Assembly: GCA_016209665.1 (NCBI GenBank)
Contig: JACQVT010000773.1
Span: forward strand, 1-17,836
DNA length: 17,836 nucleotides
Origin: Planctomycetota bacterium
GTDB lineage: Bacteria; Planctomycetota; Phycisphaerae; UBA1845; PWPN01
Direction of reading: 5' to 3'
This document shows positions 1 to 7,628 of the stretch, in pieces. A program made the position numbers and the translations under genes. How positions within the stretch are numbered: position 1 is the stretch's first letter; each line of letters opens with the position of its first letter. Under the pieces are notes generated by a model. It was given only the letters and a program-made list of their open reading frames with translations, was not told the origin of the DNA and made no database searches.

Positions 1-37
1 CTGCATGATTGCCCGTTTCGATGGGGAGCAAGAAGCC

Positions 38-1018
38 TCATTGAACGATGCCGTCCGGGACCCACGCCAGCCTCGCGATTCTGATGCCCTGCAAGTCGGG
101 CAGCAGGGCCGCGATGTACCACTGCCCCTCATGTATGACGATCTCCGGCGCCGCCACCTCGATGAGGCAGACGAACTTGTCGTCGGTGTCCACGCCGAAA
201 TCCATCGGGTCCTTGGATCGGTACACGCTGGTCGTCGGCGGCCCGCCGTAGCGCTGCGTGCGGAACAGATAGTAATATCCGCTGTGGAACACGACGTGCG
301 GACATTCCGCCGAGCCGCCGCCCGTGCCGGTCATGCCGCCGCGGGCAACCACCTTCGGCTCGCTCCACGTCCGCAGATCGTGCGACGTTCGGCAATAGTC
401 CGCCCCCACGCCCTCCCCCGACGCGGTGTAATAACAGTACCAGGTCATGGGATCCGAGCGGACGACGGTGGCCATGGCGTCGCGGGTGTTGGCCTTGTCG
501 CCCTCGCTGAACATCCCGGCCTCACCGTTCGGCATCAGCCACCGCTCGAAGGTCTTGCCGTTCAGGCTGCAGGCCAGGCAGATGTTCACCCAGTCGCCGT
601 AGAACAGGTAGTACGTGTCGCCTTCCCGCACGACGTGCGGCGCTTGCAGCCCGCCGGGCGTTTCGCCATATTGAGGATCGGCCCGCATCTTGATGCCCAT
701 CGGTTTCCAGTCGCGGTCCGTGAGTCTGGCCCCCTCCCAGCCGTAAAACAGCCGCGTGTTGCCCTCGCATTTCGTGCCGCGGATGCACGACCACAACTGC
801 CAGGTGCCGTCGGCCGCCTGCCAGACCGCAAAGTCCACCGGCTGCTGGCCGCCTCTGCGATCGCCCGGCCGCGGACCGTTCAACTCGCCCAGGTCCGGGT
901 TGCCGGCCACCGTCCACCAGGGCCCTTGAACGCGGGGCATCATGGGAACCGAGGTCCCCGCACAACCGGCGAGCATCACGATCAACAACAGGCCTGCACG
1001 ATGCATGAACGTCACCAT
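38..1018 (-). CDS. Secreted lipoprotein with GH43/GH32-like beta-propeller fold
   Basis: Predicted 326-residue outer-surface or periplasmic lipoprotein. The start at 1018 is chosen because a GGAAGG-type ribosome site lies just upstream and translation then opens with a short basic, hydrophobic signal ending in a lipobox (LAGC, Cys19). An in-frame upstream ATG at 1087 would put the signal internally. The mature part shows repeating propeller-blade motifs: VDFAVWQAADGTWQLW (about 61-76), APHVVREGDTYYLFYGDW (126-143), CPHVVFHSGYYYLFRTQ (239-255) and APEIVIHEGQWYIAAL (290-305). This pattern of acidic or His residues before aromatic-rich strands is typical of five-bladed GH43/GH32/GH130-type glycosidases. 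The exact family, substrate and catalytic acids cannot be assigned by eye, so it could be a non-catalytic relative. It is the last of three leftward genes with a sulfatase-fold hydrolase and a GH31 protein, suggesting a role in glycan breakdown. Confidence 0.75.
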   Translation of the reverse strand: MVTFMHRAGLLLIVMLAGCAGTSVPMMPRVQGPWWTVAGNPDLGELNGPRPGDRRGGQQPVDFAVWQAADGTWQLWSCIRGTKCEGNTRLFYGWEGARLTDRDWKPMGIKMRADPQYGETPGGLQAPHVVREGDTYYLFYGDWVNICLACSLNGKTFERWLMPNGEAGMFSEGDKANTRDAMATVVRSDPMTWYCYYTASGEGVGADYCRTSHDLRTWSEPKVVARGGMTGTGGGSAECPHVVFHSGYYYLFRTQRYGGPPTTSVYRSKDPMDFGVDTDDKFVCLIEVAAPEIVIHEGQWYIAALLPDLQGIRIARLAWVPDGIVQ

Positions 1019-1095
1019 GAGGGTTCTTCCTTCCGACCGCAAGGACCGAGGCGACTTGTTGCCGTCCGGTTTCGATGGGTGCCCCACGTCTTGAA

Positions 1096-1200
1096 ACGTT
1101 GGGGGAGCCGAAGAACGAACGTCGCGGAATCATCGTTTCCCCCACCTCCAGAGGAGGTGGGCCACCCGCCCGTGTGGGACCGGCTTCCAGCCGGTCGGCT
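1096..1200. repeat. Intergenic palindromic repeat cluster A
   Basis: Between the GH31 stop and the lipoprotein start lie two perfect hairpins. One has a 9-bp stem (1141-1149 with 1153-1161, loop AGA). The other has an 8-bp stem (1178-1185 with 1189-1196, loop TCC; core GGCTTCCAGCC). The segment opens with GGGGGAGCCGA and contains GTGGGCCACCC; both words recur in the spacer at 11811-11894. Neither hairpin has a U-tract on either strand, so they are not textbook intrinsic terminators, although they could stop or stabilise the GH31 transcript. They look like REP-type dispersed repeats (inference). Confidence 0.5.
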
Positions 1201-1221
1201 TTCAGGGTTTAAGATGCACAG

Positions 1222-3066
1222 TTAGCCGCCGCTCACGAGTTGGATCGTGACTTCCGCCGCGTTCACGGCCGGCAGCCGGACGACGGTCACGCCGGCCTGC
1301 GGGTCACAGCACCAGGCCGCCTCGTCGGGTTTTAACTGCGTCTCACTCTCGCGGCGGGGCAGAACCGTGCCGCCGCCAAGCCGCACCTGAACCGGATCTG
1401 CGAAGGTCTTGACCCGCAGCACGTAGCTGCGCTTGGGTCCCTGAAGACCGAAACGAACGTCGGAGCGGTCCAGGTAGCCCCCTGCCTTGCGGCAGTGGAA
1501 CATGGTATCGCCGGCCTGTTCCAGGTATTCCCGTTCCGCCGAGCCCGACGGATAGACCAGCACCGTCAGCGCCCCGGCGGAATGCTCGGTCCCGTGTCCG
1601 GTCCAGTTCTTCTTGACCTCCATCGGGATGATGGCCCCGGCACGAATGAGCAACGGGATGCGGTCCAGCGGGGCGGCATAATCGATCTCGTCCCCGGCCT
1701 TGTACACCTTGCTTTCATCCCAGTAATCAATCCATTCGTCACCCTCCGGGAACGTCACCCGCCGTCTCGTCTCGTCGCGGTAAACCGGCGCCACCAGGAA
1801 ATCCGGCCCGAACAGGTACTGCAAGTCGCCCCGCGTGCGCCGGATGATCGGCCTTCCCGTCCGATGGGCGCGGATGGCGGCACTGTAGATGTACGGGATC
1901 AGCTCGTTGTGCAACCGGGTATAGTACTTGAAAACCCGCGTCGTCGTCTCCCCGTGGTCCCACGGATTGCTCAAGTCCCCGTAACAGAACGTGAAATGCA
2001 CCGGACAGAAGGCGTTGAACTGCACCTCCCGACAGACGAAGGCCTCGCTGGGCTTGTCGCCCCGGGGCGACTGCGTGCCGGAGACAAAGGGCGTGCCTGC
2101 CTCGGAGGATCGGATCACCTGCCGGACTGCATACTCGATCCCCTTGTCGGAGAAATCGTTCTTGGTGTCGATGGCCCAGACGAGCAGCGTCACGTCGGCC
2201 ACGTCCGGGGCCGACCGCGACATCATCATCGCCTCATCGCCCTTCTTCTCGCGCAGGTAGCCGAACGTATCGCGGACATAGTCCACCTGCCCGCCGTGAT
2301 CGAGCACGAACCCGTCCACGCCCATGTCCAGCACCTTGTCCATCATCCGGTGCCACCACTCCAGGGCCTTCGGATTGGCGTAATTGACGGTCTTGCCCGC
2401 CCCGCGATGCCAGACTCTCATGTTGTCGCTGAGAAATCCGTTCCGCTCGGCGAACGCGAAGACCGGGGCCTCCCGCTCGCCCTGGCCCTCGAACCGGCCG
2501 ATGCCCCAGGCGGTGCCGTTGTTGATCTGGTTGGTGATCCACACCGACAGCCTGATCCCCTTGCCGTGCAGCGTGTCGATCAGGCTCTGACCGGTGTGGG
2601 GCGGCGGCGTGGTCGAGCCGCACCGGGGATCGTTAGGGTCCCCCATGTAGGGATGCTCGCCGGGGGCGCCGAAATCGTAGAGCGTGCCCACGGTTTCCGG
2701 GTGCAGCTTGGAATGCAGAACCTTGGCCGAGGCGAACTCGAACAGGTTGTGCCCGACCGCCCACGGGGCATCGATGTGAATCACCTGGCAGGGCACATCG
2801 TTCTGCTCCATCCAGGCCACGTCATTCAGGATGTCCTGCCGCCCCTTGAACTCGTCCTTGGACTTGATGTGTCCGAATGCCCATCGCGGCGGCAGCGGCG
2901 GCCGAACCGTCGGCCCACTCGCCGTCGCCCGTCTGCGCGGCGCTCGACCCGCGCCCGCCTCTTCCGCAGCAGGCTGAGCCATCGCCGAACCAACCGTGGC
3001 TAACACAGTGAGCGTGCCGACCAAGGTCAGGCTAACGAATACCACCCTTGGGGTCCGTTGCTGCAT
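1222..3066 (-). CDS. Secreted GH31-family glycosidase (alpha-glucosidase-like)
   Basis: 614 residues with a Sec signal peptide (hydrophobic stretch about 8-28, likely cleavage after SAMA, residue 30) and a GAGG-type ribosome site before the ATG. GH31 enzymes are retaining alpha-glycosidases with an Asp nucleophile and an Asp acid/base. The barrel begins almost at once, at LPPRWAFG (58-65). The probable nucleophile is Asp256 in DGFVLD, and the probable acid/base is Asp300 in VWAID, an unusual form of the common WxGD motif. Typical late GH31 motifs follow: LHNELIPYIYS (385-395), GPDFLVAPV (420-428), then a C-terminal beta domain with IPLLIRAGAIIPM. The N-terminal mutarotase-like beta-sandwich usual in GH31 is absent; only a low-complexity Ala/Pro/Arg linker separates the signal from the barrel. 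Substrate is unknown. The gene lies 304 bp downstream of the co-directional sulfatase-like gene and has its own promoter. Confidence 0.85.
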   Translation of the reverse strand: MQQRTPRVVFVSLTLVGTLTVLATVGSAMAQPAAEEAGAGRAPRRRATASGPTVRPPLPPRWAFGHIKSKDEFKGRQDILNDVAWMEQNDVPCQVIHIDAPWAVGHNLFEFASAKVLHSKLHPETVGTLYDFGAPGEHPYMGDPNDPRCGSTTPPPHTGQSLIDTLHGKGIRLSVWITNQINNGTAWGIGRFEGQGEREAPVFAFAERNGFLSDNMRVWHRGAGKTVNYANPKALEWWHRMMDKVLDMGVDGFVLDHGGQVDYVRDTFGYLREKKGDEAMMMSRSAPDVADVTLLVWAIDTKNDFSDKGIEYAVRQVIRSSEAGTPFVSGTQSPRGDKPSEAFVCREVQFNAFCPVHFTFCYGDLSNPWDHGETTTRVFKYYTRLHNELIPYIYSAAIRAHRTGRPIIRRTRGDLQYLFGPDFLVAPVYRDETRRRVTFPEGDEWIDYWDESKVYKAGDEIDYAAPLDRIPLLIRAGAIIPMEVKKNWTGHGTEHSAGALTVLVYPSGSAEREYLEQAGDTMFHCRKAGGYLDRSDVRFGLQGPKRSYVLRVKTFADPVQVRLGGGTVLPRRESETQLKPDEAAWCCDPQAGVTVVRLPAVNAAEVTIQLVSGG

Positions 3067-3284
3067 CGCTCGCGAACTCCTCTGTGAGCGTGCCGATCAC
3101 CGATCCGGCACCGTCGTGGATCGAGCCAGGCGAAAATGGCCGAGCGGGTGTGACCCACGTCCCTTCCCCTTGCCTGTCCTGGGGAGCCCTCATCGCGGCC
3201 GCGGAAGGCGACGGCGGGAGAAGCCCGCCTTGCCCAGCCCGCCGGGCGGGAAAGCACTTTCCGGGCCGACCGGTTTTCGATAGC
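3067..3284 (-). promoter_or_regulatory. Long structured 5' leader of the GH31 transcript
   Basis: This is the gene-free stretch between the GH31 start and its predicted transcription start. It holds four complementary 6-base arms: GGCGGG at 3213-3218, CCCGCC at 3224-3229, CCCGCC at 3238-3243 and GGCGGG at 3245-3250. The first two form a compact hairpin with a 5-base loop, and the first can alternatively pair with the third, or the second with the fourth. The short frames overlapping this stretch show no recognisable protein. Regulation by alternative pairing is possible but unproven. Confidence 0.3.
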
Positions 3285-3291
3285 ATCGCCG

Positions 3292-3319
3292 ATTGTAGGG
3301 CGTGGCAATCGTATGTCAA
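3292..3319 (-). promoter_or_regulatory. Sigma70-like promoter for the GH31 gene
   Basis: On the minus strand a perfect -35 TTGACA (3319-3314) is followed after 16 bp by a -10 TACAAT (3297-3292, five of six consensus bases). The predicted transcription start is near 3284, giving a leader of about 220 nt before the GH31 start codon. It is the best promoter match seen in the window. Confidence 0.6.
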
Positions 3320-3370
3320 CCGCCGGCCCATCTGCCCCACCGGTGAACTCAGGCCGGGCCTGAGGCAGGC

Positions 3371-4951
3371 TCATTCCTTCGCAGCCGGGTCGGGCAGCTT
3401 GCGGAAGAACCGCAGATGCGTCTCGTTCATCCGACACTTTTCGAGCAGGCCAACATAGCTCACGTGCAGCCCTCGCGCGACCTCGTAGCGGGCCGCGTAG
3501 AGGTTCCGACCGCAGGCAGGATCGGCATCCAGGTCATACAGCTCCGGGGTCGGCGGGGACTCGTCGGCAGGGACGGTGGTGGTCTGCCGTCGGCGGCCGA
3601 CCCGATCGGTCTGAGCGCCGTAGACCAGCATCCAGCGTCCGTCGCAGATCGAGCTGCGGTCGGCCGGGTCCGGGGTTCGCAGGCGGGCGTGCGAGAGGGT
3701 GGGCGAGGAGACAACGATCCTGACCGCGGCGGGATCGGCCCGACCCTGCAATGCGGCCGTCAGCGATGGGCTCTGCACTTGATCGGGAATGGGCACGCCC
3801 AGGAATTCGAGAATGGTTGGCATGAGGTTCACCGGCTGGGCCAGCAGATTCAACCGGGTGCCCGGCCTACCACCGGGATACGACAGGATCATCGGGATGC
3901 GGCTGATCTCCGGATAGAGAGGCAGCGACTGGCGGCCGCTGTCGCGGATACAGAGCTTGCCGATGAATCCGTGCTCCCCGAGAAGAAAGCCGTGGTCCGA
4001 GGCGACGATGACCAGCGTGTCGCCGAGCAGCCCCAGCGTCTCGACGGTCTCGATCAGGTGACCGATCCAGCGGTCGACGAGGCTGACCTCGGCCGCATAC
4101 AGTGCCCGGCAGTGCTTCAGTTCGGCTTCGGTCAGAAAGTCCCGCCATCGGTCGTAGCGAGGATAGATGACCTCCTGGCCCGTGTAGCCGGGATCGTACC
4201 GGTCGACGTACTGTCTGGGCGGATCCCACGGCTCATGGGGGTCGAACGTGTCCACGTAGAGGAAGAACGGATCGTGGGTCTTGCGGCCTCTCAACCAGTC
4301 GGCGGCGGCCCGCATGGTCTGGGCGACGAAATAGTCCTCTTCGCCCCGGCGGTCGTGCACGTTGCGAAGGTAGTTGGTGACGACACGAGGGCCGCTGCGA
4401 AGCTTGTTCACGTCGCAGGGGAACTTCGGTTCGGCCGGCTCGCTCTTGAACTTTTCGCCCTCCTGGCCGCGGATCAGGTGCGTGGCCTCGAAGCCGCGCT
4501 GGTAGTTCATCTCGCCCGCGAACGGATGGCGCGTATCCGCGATCAGCGCGGTGCGGATGCCGGCCCGGGCGAGCGTCTCCTGGAGGGTGACGGCATCCGG
4601 ATCGATGGGCGCCCACGGTTTGTACGTGAACGTGTATCGGCCGGTCAGCACGTCGTTTCGGCACGGCACGGTTGGGAACGACGACACGTAGGCCTGGTCC
4701 AGCACCACCGATTTACCGGAGAATTTGTCCAGGTGCGGCGTCTTGACCCACGTGGAGCCGTAGCAGCCCAGGGCGTCGCGGCGCAGCGTGTCGGAGACGA
4801 TCAGAATCACGTTGCGGACGGCTCCGCCCTCCGGCCCGGAGGCGGCCAGAGCCCTGGGACGAGCGAGCGATGCCGAGCCGATCAAGGCCGCGCTGCCGGC
4901 CAGGAAGTCTCGACGCGTGAGTGCGTGGATGGGAGGTGTTGACCCGGACAC
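3371..4951 (-). CDS. Tat-exported sulfatase-fold hydrolase with Thr at the nucleophile site
   Basis: 526 residues from a GTG start with a strong GGAGG site about 7 nt upstream. The N-terminus carries a twin-arginine signal (TRRDFLAG, residues 12-19, then an Ala-rich hydrophobic run), so export is probably folded via Tat. The body is a type I sulfatase/alkaline-phosphatase-superfamily fold: metal-binding Asp54 in IVSDTLRRDALGCYG, a nucleophile segment at 94-98, and metal ligands Asp319-His320 in ASDHGFLLGEHG with a following GK. The CxPxR formylglycine signature reads TVPCR: Thr94 replaces the Cys/Ser that is oxidised to formylglycine, and the Cys sits three positions later. It may therefore act without formylglycine, as Thr-nucleophile phosphodiesterases of the superfamily do, or be inactive. 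It is divergent from the alpha/beta hydrolase gene and upstream of the GH31 gene. Confidence 0.85.
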   Translation of the reverse strand: MSGSTPPIHALTRRDFLAGSAALIGSASLARPRALAASGPEGGAVRNVILIVSDTLRRDALGCYGSTWVKTPHLDKFSGKSVVLDQAYVSSFPTVPCRNDVLTGRYTFTYKPWAPIDPDAVTLQETLARAGIRTALIADTRHPFAGEMNYQRGFEATHLIRGQEGEKFKSEPAEPKFPCDVNKLRSGPRVVTNYLRNVHDRRGEEDYFVAQTMRAAADWLRGRKTHDPFFLYVDTFDPHEPWDPPRQYVDRYDPGYTGQEVIYPRYDRWRDFLTEAELKHCRALYAAEVSLVDRWIGHLIETVETLGLLGDTLVIVASDHGFLLGEHGFIGKLCIRDSGRQSLPLYPEISRIPMILSYPGGRPGTRLNLLAQPVNLMPTILEFLGVPIPDQVQSPSLTAALQGRADPAAVRIVVSSPTLSHARLRTPDPADRSSICDGRWMLVYGAQTDRVGRRRQTTTVPADESPPTPELYDLDADPACGRNLYAARYEVARGLHVSYVGLLEKCRMNETHLRFFRKLPDPAAKE

Positions 4952-5013
4952 GAGAAGCCTCCGTATAAAGCAAGGTTCGCTTCAGCCTCACGAATGAAGG
5001 AGGACACAGGTTC

Positions 5014-6060
5014 ATGTTGCCACTGACGCTGACCGCGGCCGCACTTCTGCTCGCCCCAGCGAGCCGTCCGCAGACGCAGCCGGCGACCGCGCCGGTGGAG
5101 CTGCGGGGTGCCGCCCCGTTTCGCGGATGGATCGATTATCCGAGCAGCGACGGGCTGACCATTCATGCGTACCTCCGCAAGCCCGGGGGCGCGGGGCCGT
5201 TCAAACTCTTCGTGTACATCCCGGGCGGGGGCAAGGGCGCACCCATCGTCGCCCAGGACAGCACGCTCGAGAGTCTCGGCCGGTACGAGCCGTTCCTCAA
5301 GGCCGGCTACATCGTTTTGGTGCCGGCCTACCGTGGTGCCGCGGGGTTCGGGCCCGCATACCAGGCGGCCTTCGACTACGCCGGCCGTGAGGTGGACGAC
5401 GTCGCCGAGGCCGTCCTCCTGCTCACTCGTAGCGGCCTGATCGACGAGCGACACGTCTACCTCTCCGGCGTGAGCCACGGGGCCAAAATCAGCGTGATCA
5501 TCGCCGAGCGGTACCGCCTGGCCACCGCCATCGCCCCCATCGCGGGCGATTACGACATTGCCAGCGCCGTGGCCGGCATCAAGGTTCCCGGCTACTGCAA
5601 TGCCCTCCTGCCGCCTGCCCGCGTGCCGGTCATGCGCGAGTCGATCCTCAAGCAGCATCCCGGCCTGAGCGACGAACAGATGGTCGCCGAGGCCCGCCGC
5701 CGCGACCCGCTCCTCAATGTGCGAGACATCGCCTGCCCGGTGTTTCTGATCACCGGCGGGCAGGACCACGTGGTCGGGCATTACGTCGCCGCCCGCATGA
5801 AACAGGAACTCGCGCGGCAGCACAAGACGTTCATCGACAAACTGTACCGCGGACCGGGCAGCCATCACGGCCTTCCGACCGCGGACGGGCCGGCGGCGGA
5901 CGAACTCTGGCAAGACCTCCTGGCCTTCTGCGAGAACCGCCCGGTCGCCGGCACCGGGACCATCCCGCTGGCGGCCCTCGAGCCGGACTATCCCCATCCT
6001 CGCAGGCCTCCGCAACGACGCTGCTCCGATCGCTCGCCCGCCGCCACCGCACGGGACTGA
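5014..6060 (+). CDS. Secreted alpha/beta hydrolase (dienelactone hydrolase/prolyl oligopeptidase-like esterase)
   Basis: 348 residues. An AAGGAGG site (4997-5003) fixes the ATG start. A short hydrophobic N-terminus (about 1-16) looks like a signal peptide. The fold shows an oxyanion-type turn IPGGGKG (69-75), the nucleophile elbow GVSHG (152-156, Ser154), an acid in ITGGQDHVVG (Asp251) and a terminal His in GPGSHHG (His284 or His285), so the Ser-Asp-His triad is complete. Such enzymes cleave esters or peptides; beside sulfatases and glycosidases, removal of acyl groups from a glycan is a reasonable but unproven role. The last 30 or so residues are Pro/Arg-rich and probably disordered. It starts the rightward gene group and shares a 62-bp divergent spacer with the leftward sulfatase-like gene, which may allow joint control. 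Confidence 0.8.
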   Translation: MLPLTLTAAALLLAPASRPQTQPATAPVELRGAAPFRGWIDYPSSDGLTIHAYLRKPGGAGPFKLFVYIPGGGKGAPIVAQDSTLESLGRYEPFLKAGYIVLVPAYRGAAGFGPAYQAAFDYAGREVDDVAEAVLLLTRSGLIDERHVYLSGVSHGAKISVIIAERYRLATAIAPIAGDYDIASAVAGIKVPGYCNALLPPARVPVMRESILKQHPGLSDEQMVAEARRRDPLLNVRDIACPVFLITGGQDHVVGHYVAARMKQELARQHKTFIDKLYRGPGSHHGLPTADGPAADELWQDLLAFCENRPVAGTGTIPLAALEPDYPHPRRPPQRRCSDRSPAATARD

Positions 6061-6135
6061 CATCGTCCCCCGCCCCGACTGCCAACCGCCCCTCGGCCAG
6101 CCATCCTAACGCCTGAGGGAGCGCTTGGCAAACGA

Positions 6136-6164
6136 TTGACAAAGACGGGTCCAGCCTCTACCTT
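6136..6164 (+). promoter_or_regulatory. Candidate promoter for the arylsulfatase gene
   Basis: A perfect -35 TTGACA (6136-6141) is followed after 17 bp by a weak -10 TACCTT (6159-6164). Transcription would begin near 6171, almost on top of the GTG at 6175, which favours the internal GTG at 6208 as the true start codon. Confidence 0.4.
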
Positions 6165-6207
6165 ATCCTGATCGGTGGTTCCGGTGGGGGGCAGGGAGGG
6201 TAAGCCC

Positions 6208-7569
6208 GTGCTGCGTTGGCTCCCGGCTGTTCTTTGGGCCTCTACGCCCGTCTTGTTGGCGGCGCCGGCCGCTCCCAGGCCGCACATCCTGTTCATCGTG
6301 GCCGACGACCTAGGTTGGCACGATGTCGGGTTTCACGGCAGTGAGATCAAGACCCCTCGCCTGGATGCCTTGGCCAAGGCCGGAACGGAGTTGAACCAGT
6401 TCTACGTCCAGCCGGTCTGCTCGCCCACCCGGGCCGCGCTGATGACCGGGCGCTATCCGATCCGTTACGGCTTCCAAGTCGGCGTCGTGCGGCCGTGGGA
6501 CAAGCACGGCCTGCCTCTGGAGGAACGAACGCTCGCCCAGGCCCTCAAGCAGGCCGGTTACAAGACGGCGATCACCGGCAAGTGGCATCTCGGCCACCAC
6601 GAGCGGGCCTACCTGCCCACACGTCGCGGGTTCGACCACCAGTACGGCCACTACAACGGCGCCCTCGACTATTTCACGCACGAGCGCAATCGCGGCCTGG
6701 ACTGGCAGCGCGACGATCAGACGCTTCGGGAGGAAGGCTACACGACGGAGTTGATCGCCCGCGAGGCGGTGCGTCTCATCGGCGAACACGATCCCGCCCA
6801 GCCGCTGTTCCTGTACGTGCCGTTCAACGCGCCGCACGCGGTGCTCCAGGCCCTGCCGCGATATCTGGATCAGTACCGCCACATTCAGCCGCCCAAGCGA
6901 GCCAAATATGCGGCCATGGTGACCTGCCTGGACGACGCCGTCGGGCACATCGTCGAGGCCCTCGACAATCGGGGCATGAGGGACAACACGCTCGTCTTCT
7001 TTTCGAGCGACAACGGCGGGGAGCTGACGGTCGGAGGAGCTGACAACGACCCGCTCCGCGGAGCCAAGGGCAGTGTGTACGAAGGCGGCGTGCGGGTGCC
7101 GGCGTTCGTGTGCTGGCCGGGGAAGGTTCGGTCCGGGGTCAATGTCGATCAGCCGTTGCACATGGTCGACTGGTACCCAACGCTGCTGCGTCTGGCCGGA
7201 GCGACTCTTCACCAACCGCTGCCGCTCGACGGACTGGATGTCTGGCCGACAATCGCCGAGGGCAAGCCCACGCCGCACGAGGAGATCCTTCACAACGTCG
7301 AGCCGCAAGGCGGCGCGCTTCGTCGGGGCGACTGGAAGCTGGTCTACCGCAAAGCGGCTCAGGGCCGACCGGAGAACATCGAACTGTTCAACATCCCGGC
7401 CGACCCGAGTGAGAAGCACAACCTCGCCGGCGAGAACCCTCAGAAGGCCAGTGAATTGAAGGAGCGGCTGGAAGCCTACGCCACCCAGGCCAGGCCGCCG
7501 GTCCTGGATCCCGGGCCGCGGGCGCCGGAGGGTTTTGAGCCCCCCAAGGTGTGGGTGCCGGTGAAGTGA
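6208..7569 (+). CDS. Secreted arylsulfatase (type I, formylglycine-dependent)
   Basis: 453 residues from a GTG at 6208, chosen because GGGAGGG (6194-6200) lies 7 nt upstream and the protein then begins with a clean signal peptide (hydrophobic 3-19, Ala-rich cleavage region). The upstream GTG at 6175 would add 11 polar residues. It hydrolyses sulfate esters, probably on a polysaccharide, in the periplasm or outside. Motifs are complete: metal-binding Asp33-Asp34 (VADDLGW), formylglycine signature CSPTR (71-75, Cys71) followed by AALMTGRYP, GKWHLG (124-129), SSDNGG (266-271) and Lys287 in RGAKGS. It needs a formylglycine-generating enzyme, not encoded in this window. It resembles arylsulfatase A/B-type enzymes expanded in planctomycetes; the exact substrate cannot be read from sequence. 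Confidence 0.92.
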   Translation: MLRWLPAVLWASTPVLLAAPAAPRPHILFIVADDLGWHDVGFHGSEIKTPRLDALAKAGTELNQFYVQPVCSPTRAALMTGRYPIRYGFQVGVVRPWDKHGLPLEERTLAQALKQAGYKTAITGKWHLGHHERAYLPTRRGFDHQYGHYNGALDYFTHERNRGLDWQRDDQTLREEGYTTELIAREAVRLIGEHDPAQPLFLYVPFNAPHAVLQALPRYLDQYRHIQPPKRAKYAAMVTCLDDAVGHIVEALDNRGMRDNTLVFFSSDNGGELTVGGADNDPLRGAKGSVYEGGVRVPAFVCWPGKVRSGVNVDQPLHMVDWYPTLLRLAGATLHQPLPLDGLDVWPTIAEGKPTPHEEILHNVEPQGGALRRGDWKLVYRKAAQGRPENIELFNIPADPSEKHNLAGENPQKASELKERLEAYATQARPPVLDPGPRAPEGFEPPKVWVPVK

Positions 7570-7592
7570 TCCGTGGGGCGTTTTGCGCATTG

Positions 7593-7611
7593 CGCGGGGA
7601 TAAAGCCCGCG
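7593..7611. repeat. Short hairpin between arylsulfatase and propeller gene
   Basis: CGCGGG (7593-7598) and CCCGCG (7606-7611) form a 6-bp stem with loop GATAAAG, in the 59-bp gap after the arylsulfatase stop. There is no T-tract, so it is a weak terminator candidate at best. It resembles the GGG-ATAAA-GCCC type of palindrome scattered in many GC-rich genomes. Confidence 0.35.
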
Positions 7612-7628
7612 GCTCGTCGGTGACACCC

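Noticed and set aside
1141..1196. Rho-independent terminators
   Set aside because: Hairpins are strong but no T-tract follows on either strand; they fit repeat elements better.
1495..3003. Long open frame on the plus strand opposite the GH31 gene
   Set aside because: High-GC antisense shadow; the translation is Arg/His/Gly/Pro-rich with no recognisable domain, while the minus strand encodes a clear GH31 protein.
3416..4942. Long plus-strand frame opposite the sulfatase-like gene
   Set aside because: Antisense shadow without motifs; the minus strand has a Tat signal, sulfatase-fold motifs and a ribosome site.
4882..6063. 393-codon minus-strand frame opposite the alpha/beta hydrolase
   Set aside because: No domain recognised, and it would overlap the divergent promoter spacer; the plus strand has a full catalytic triad.
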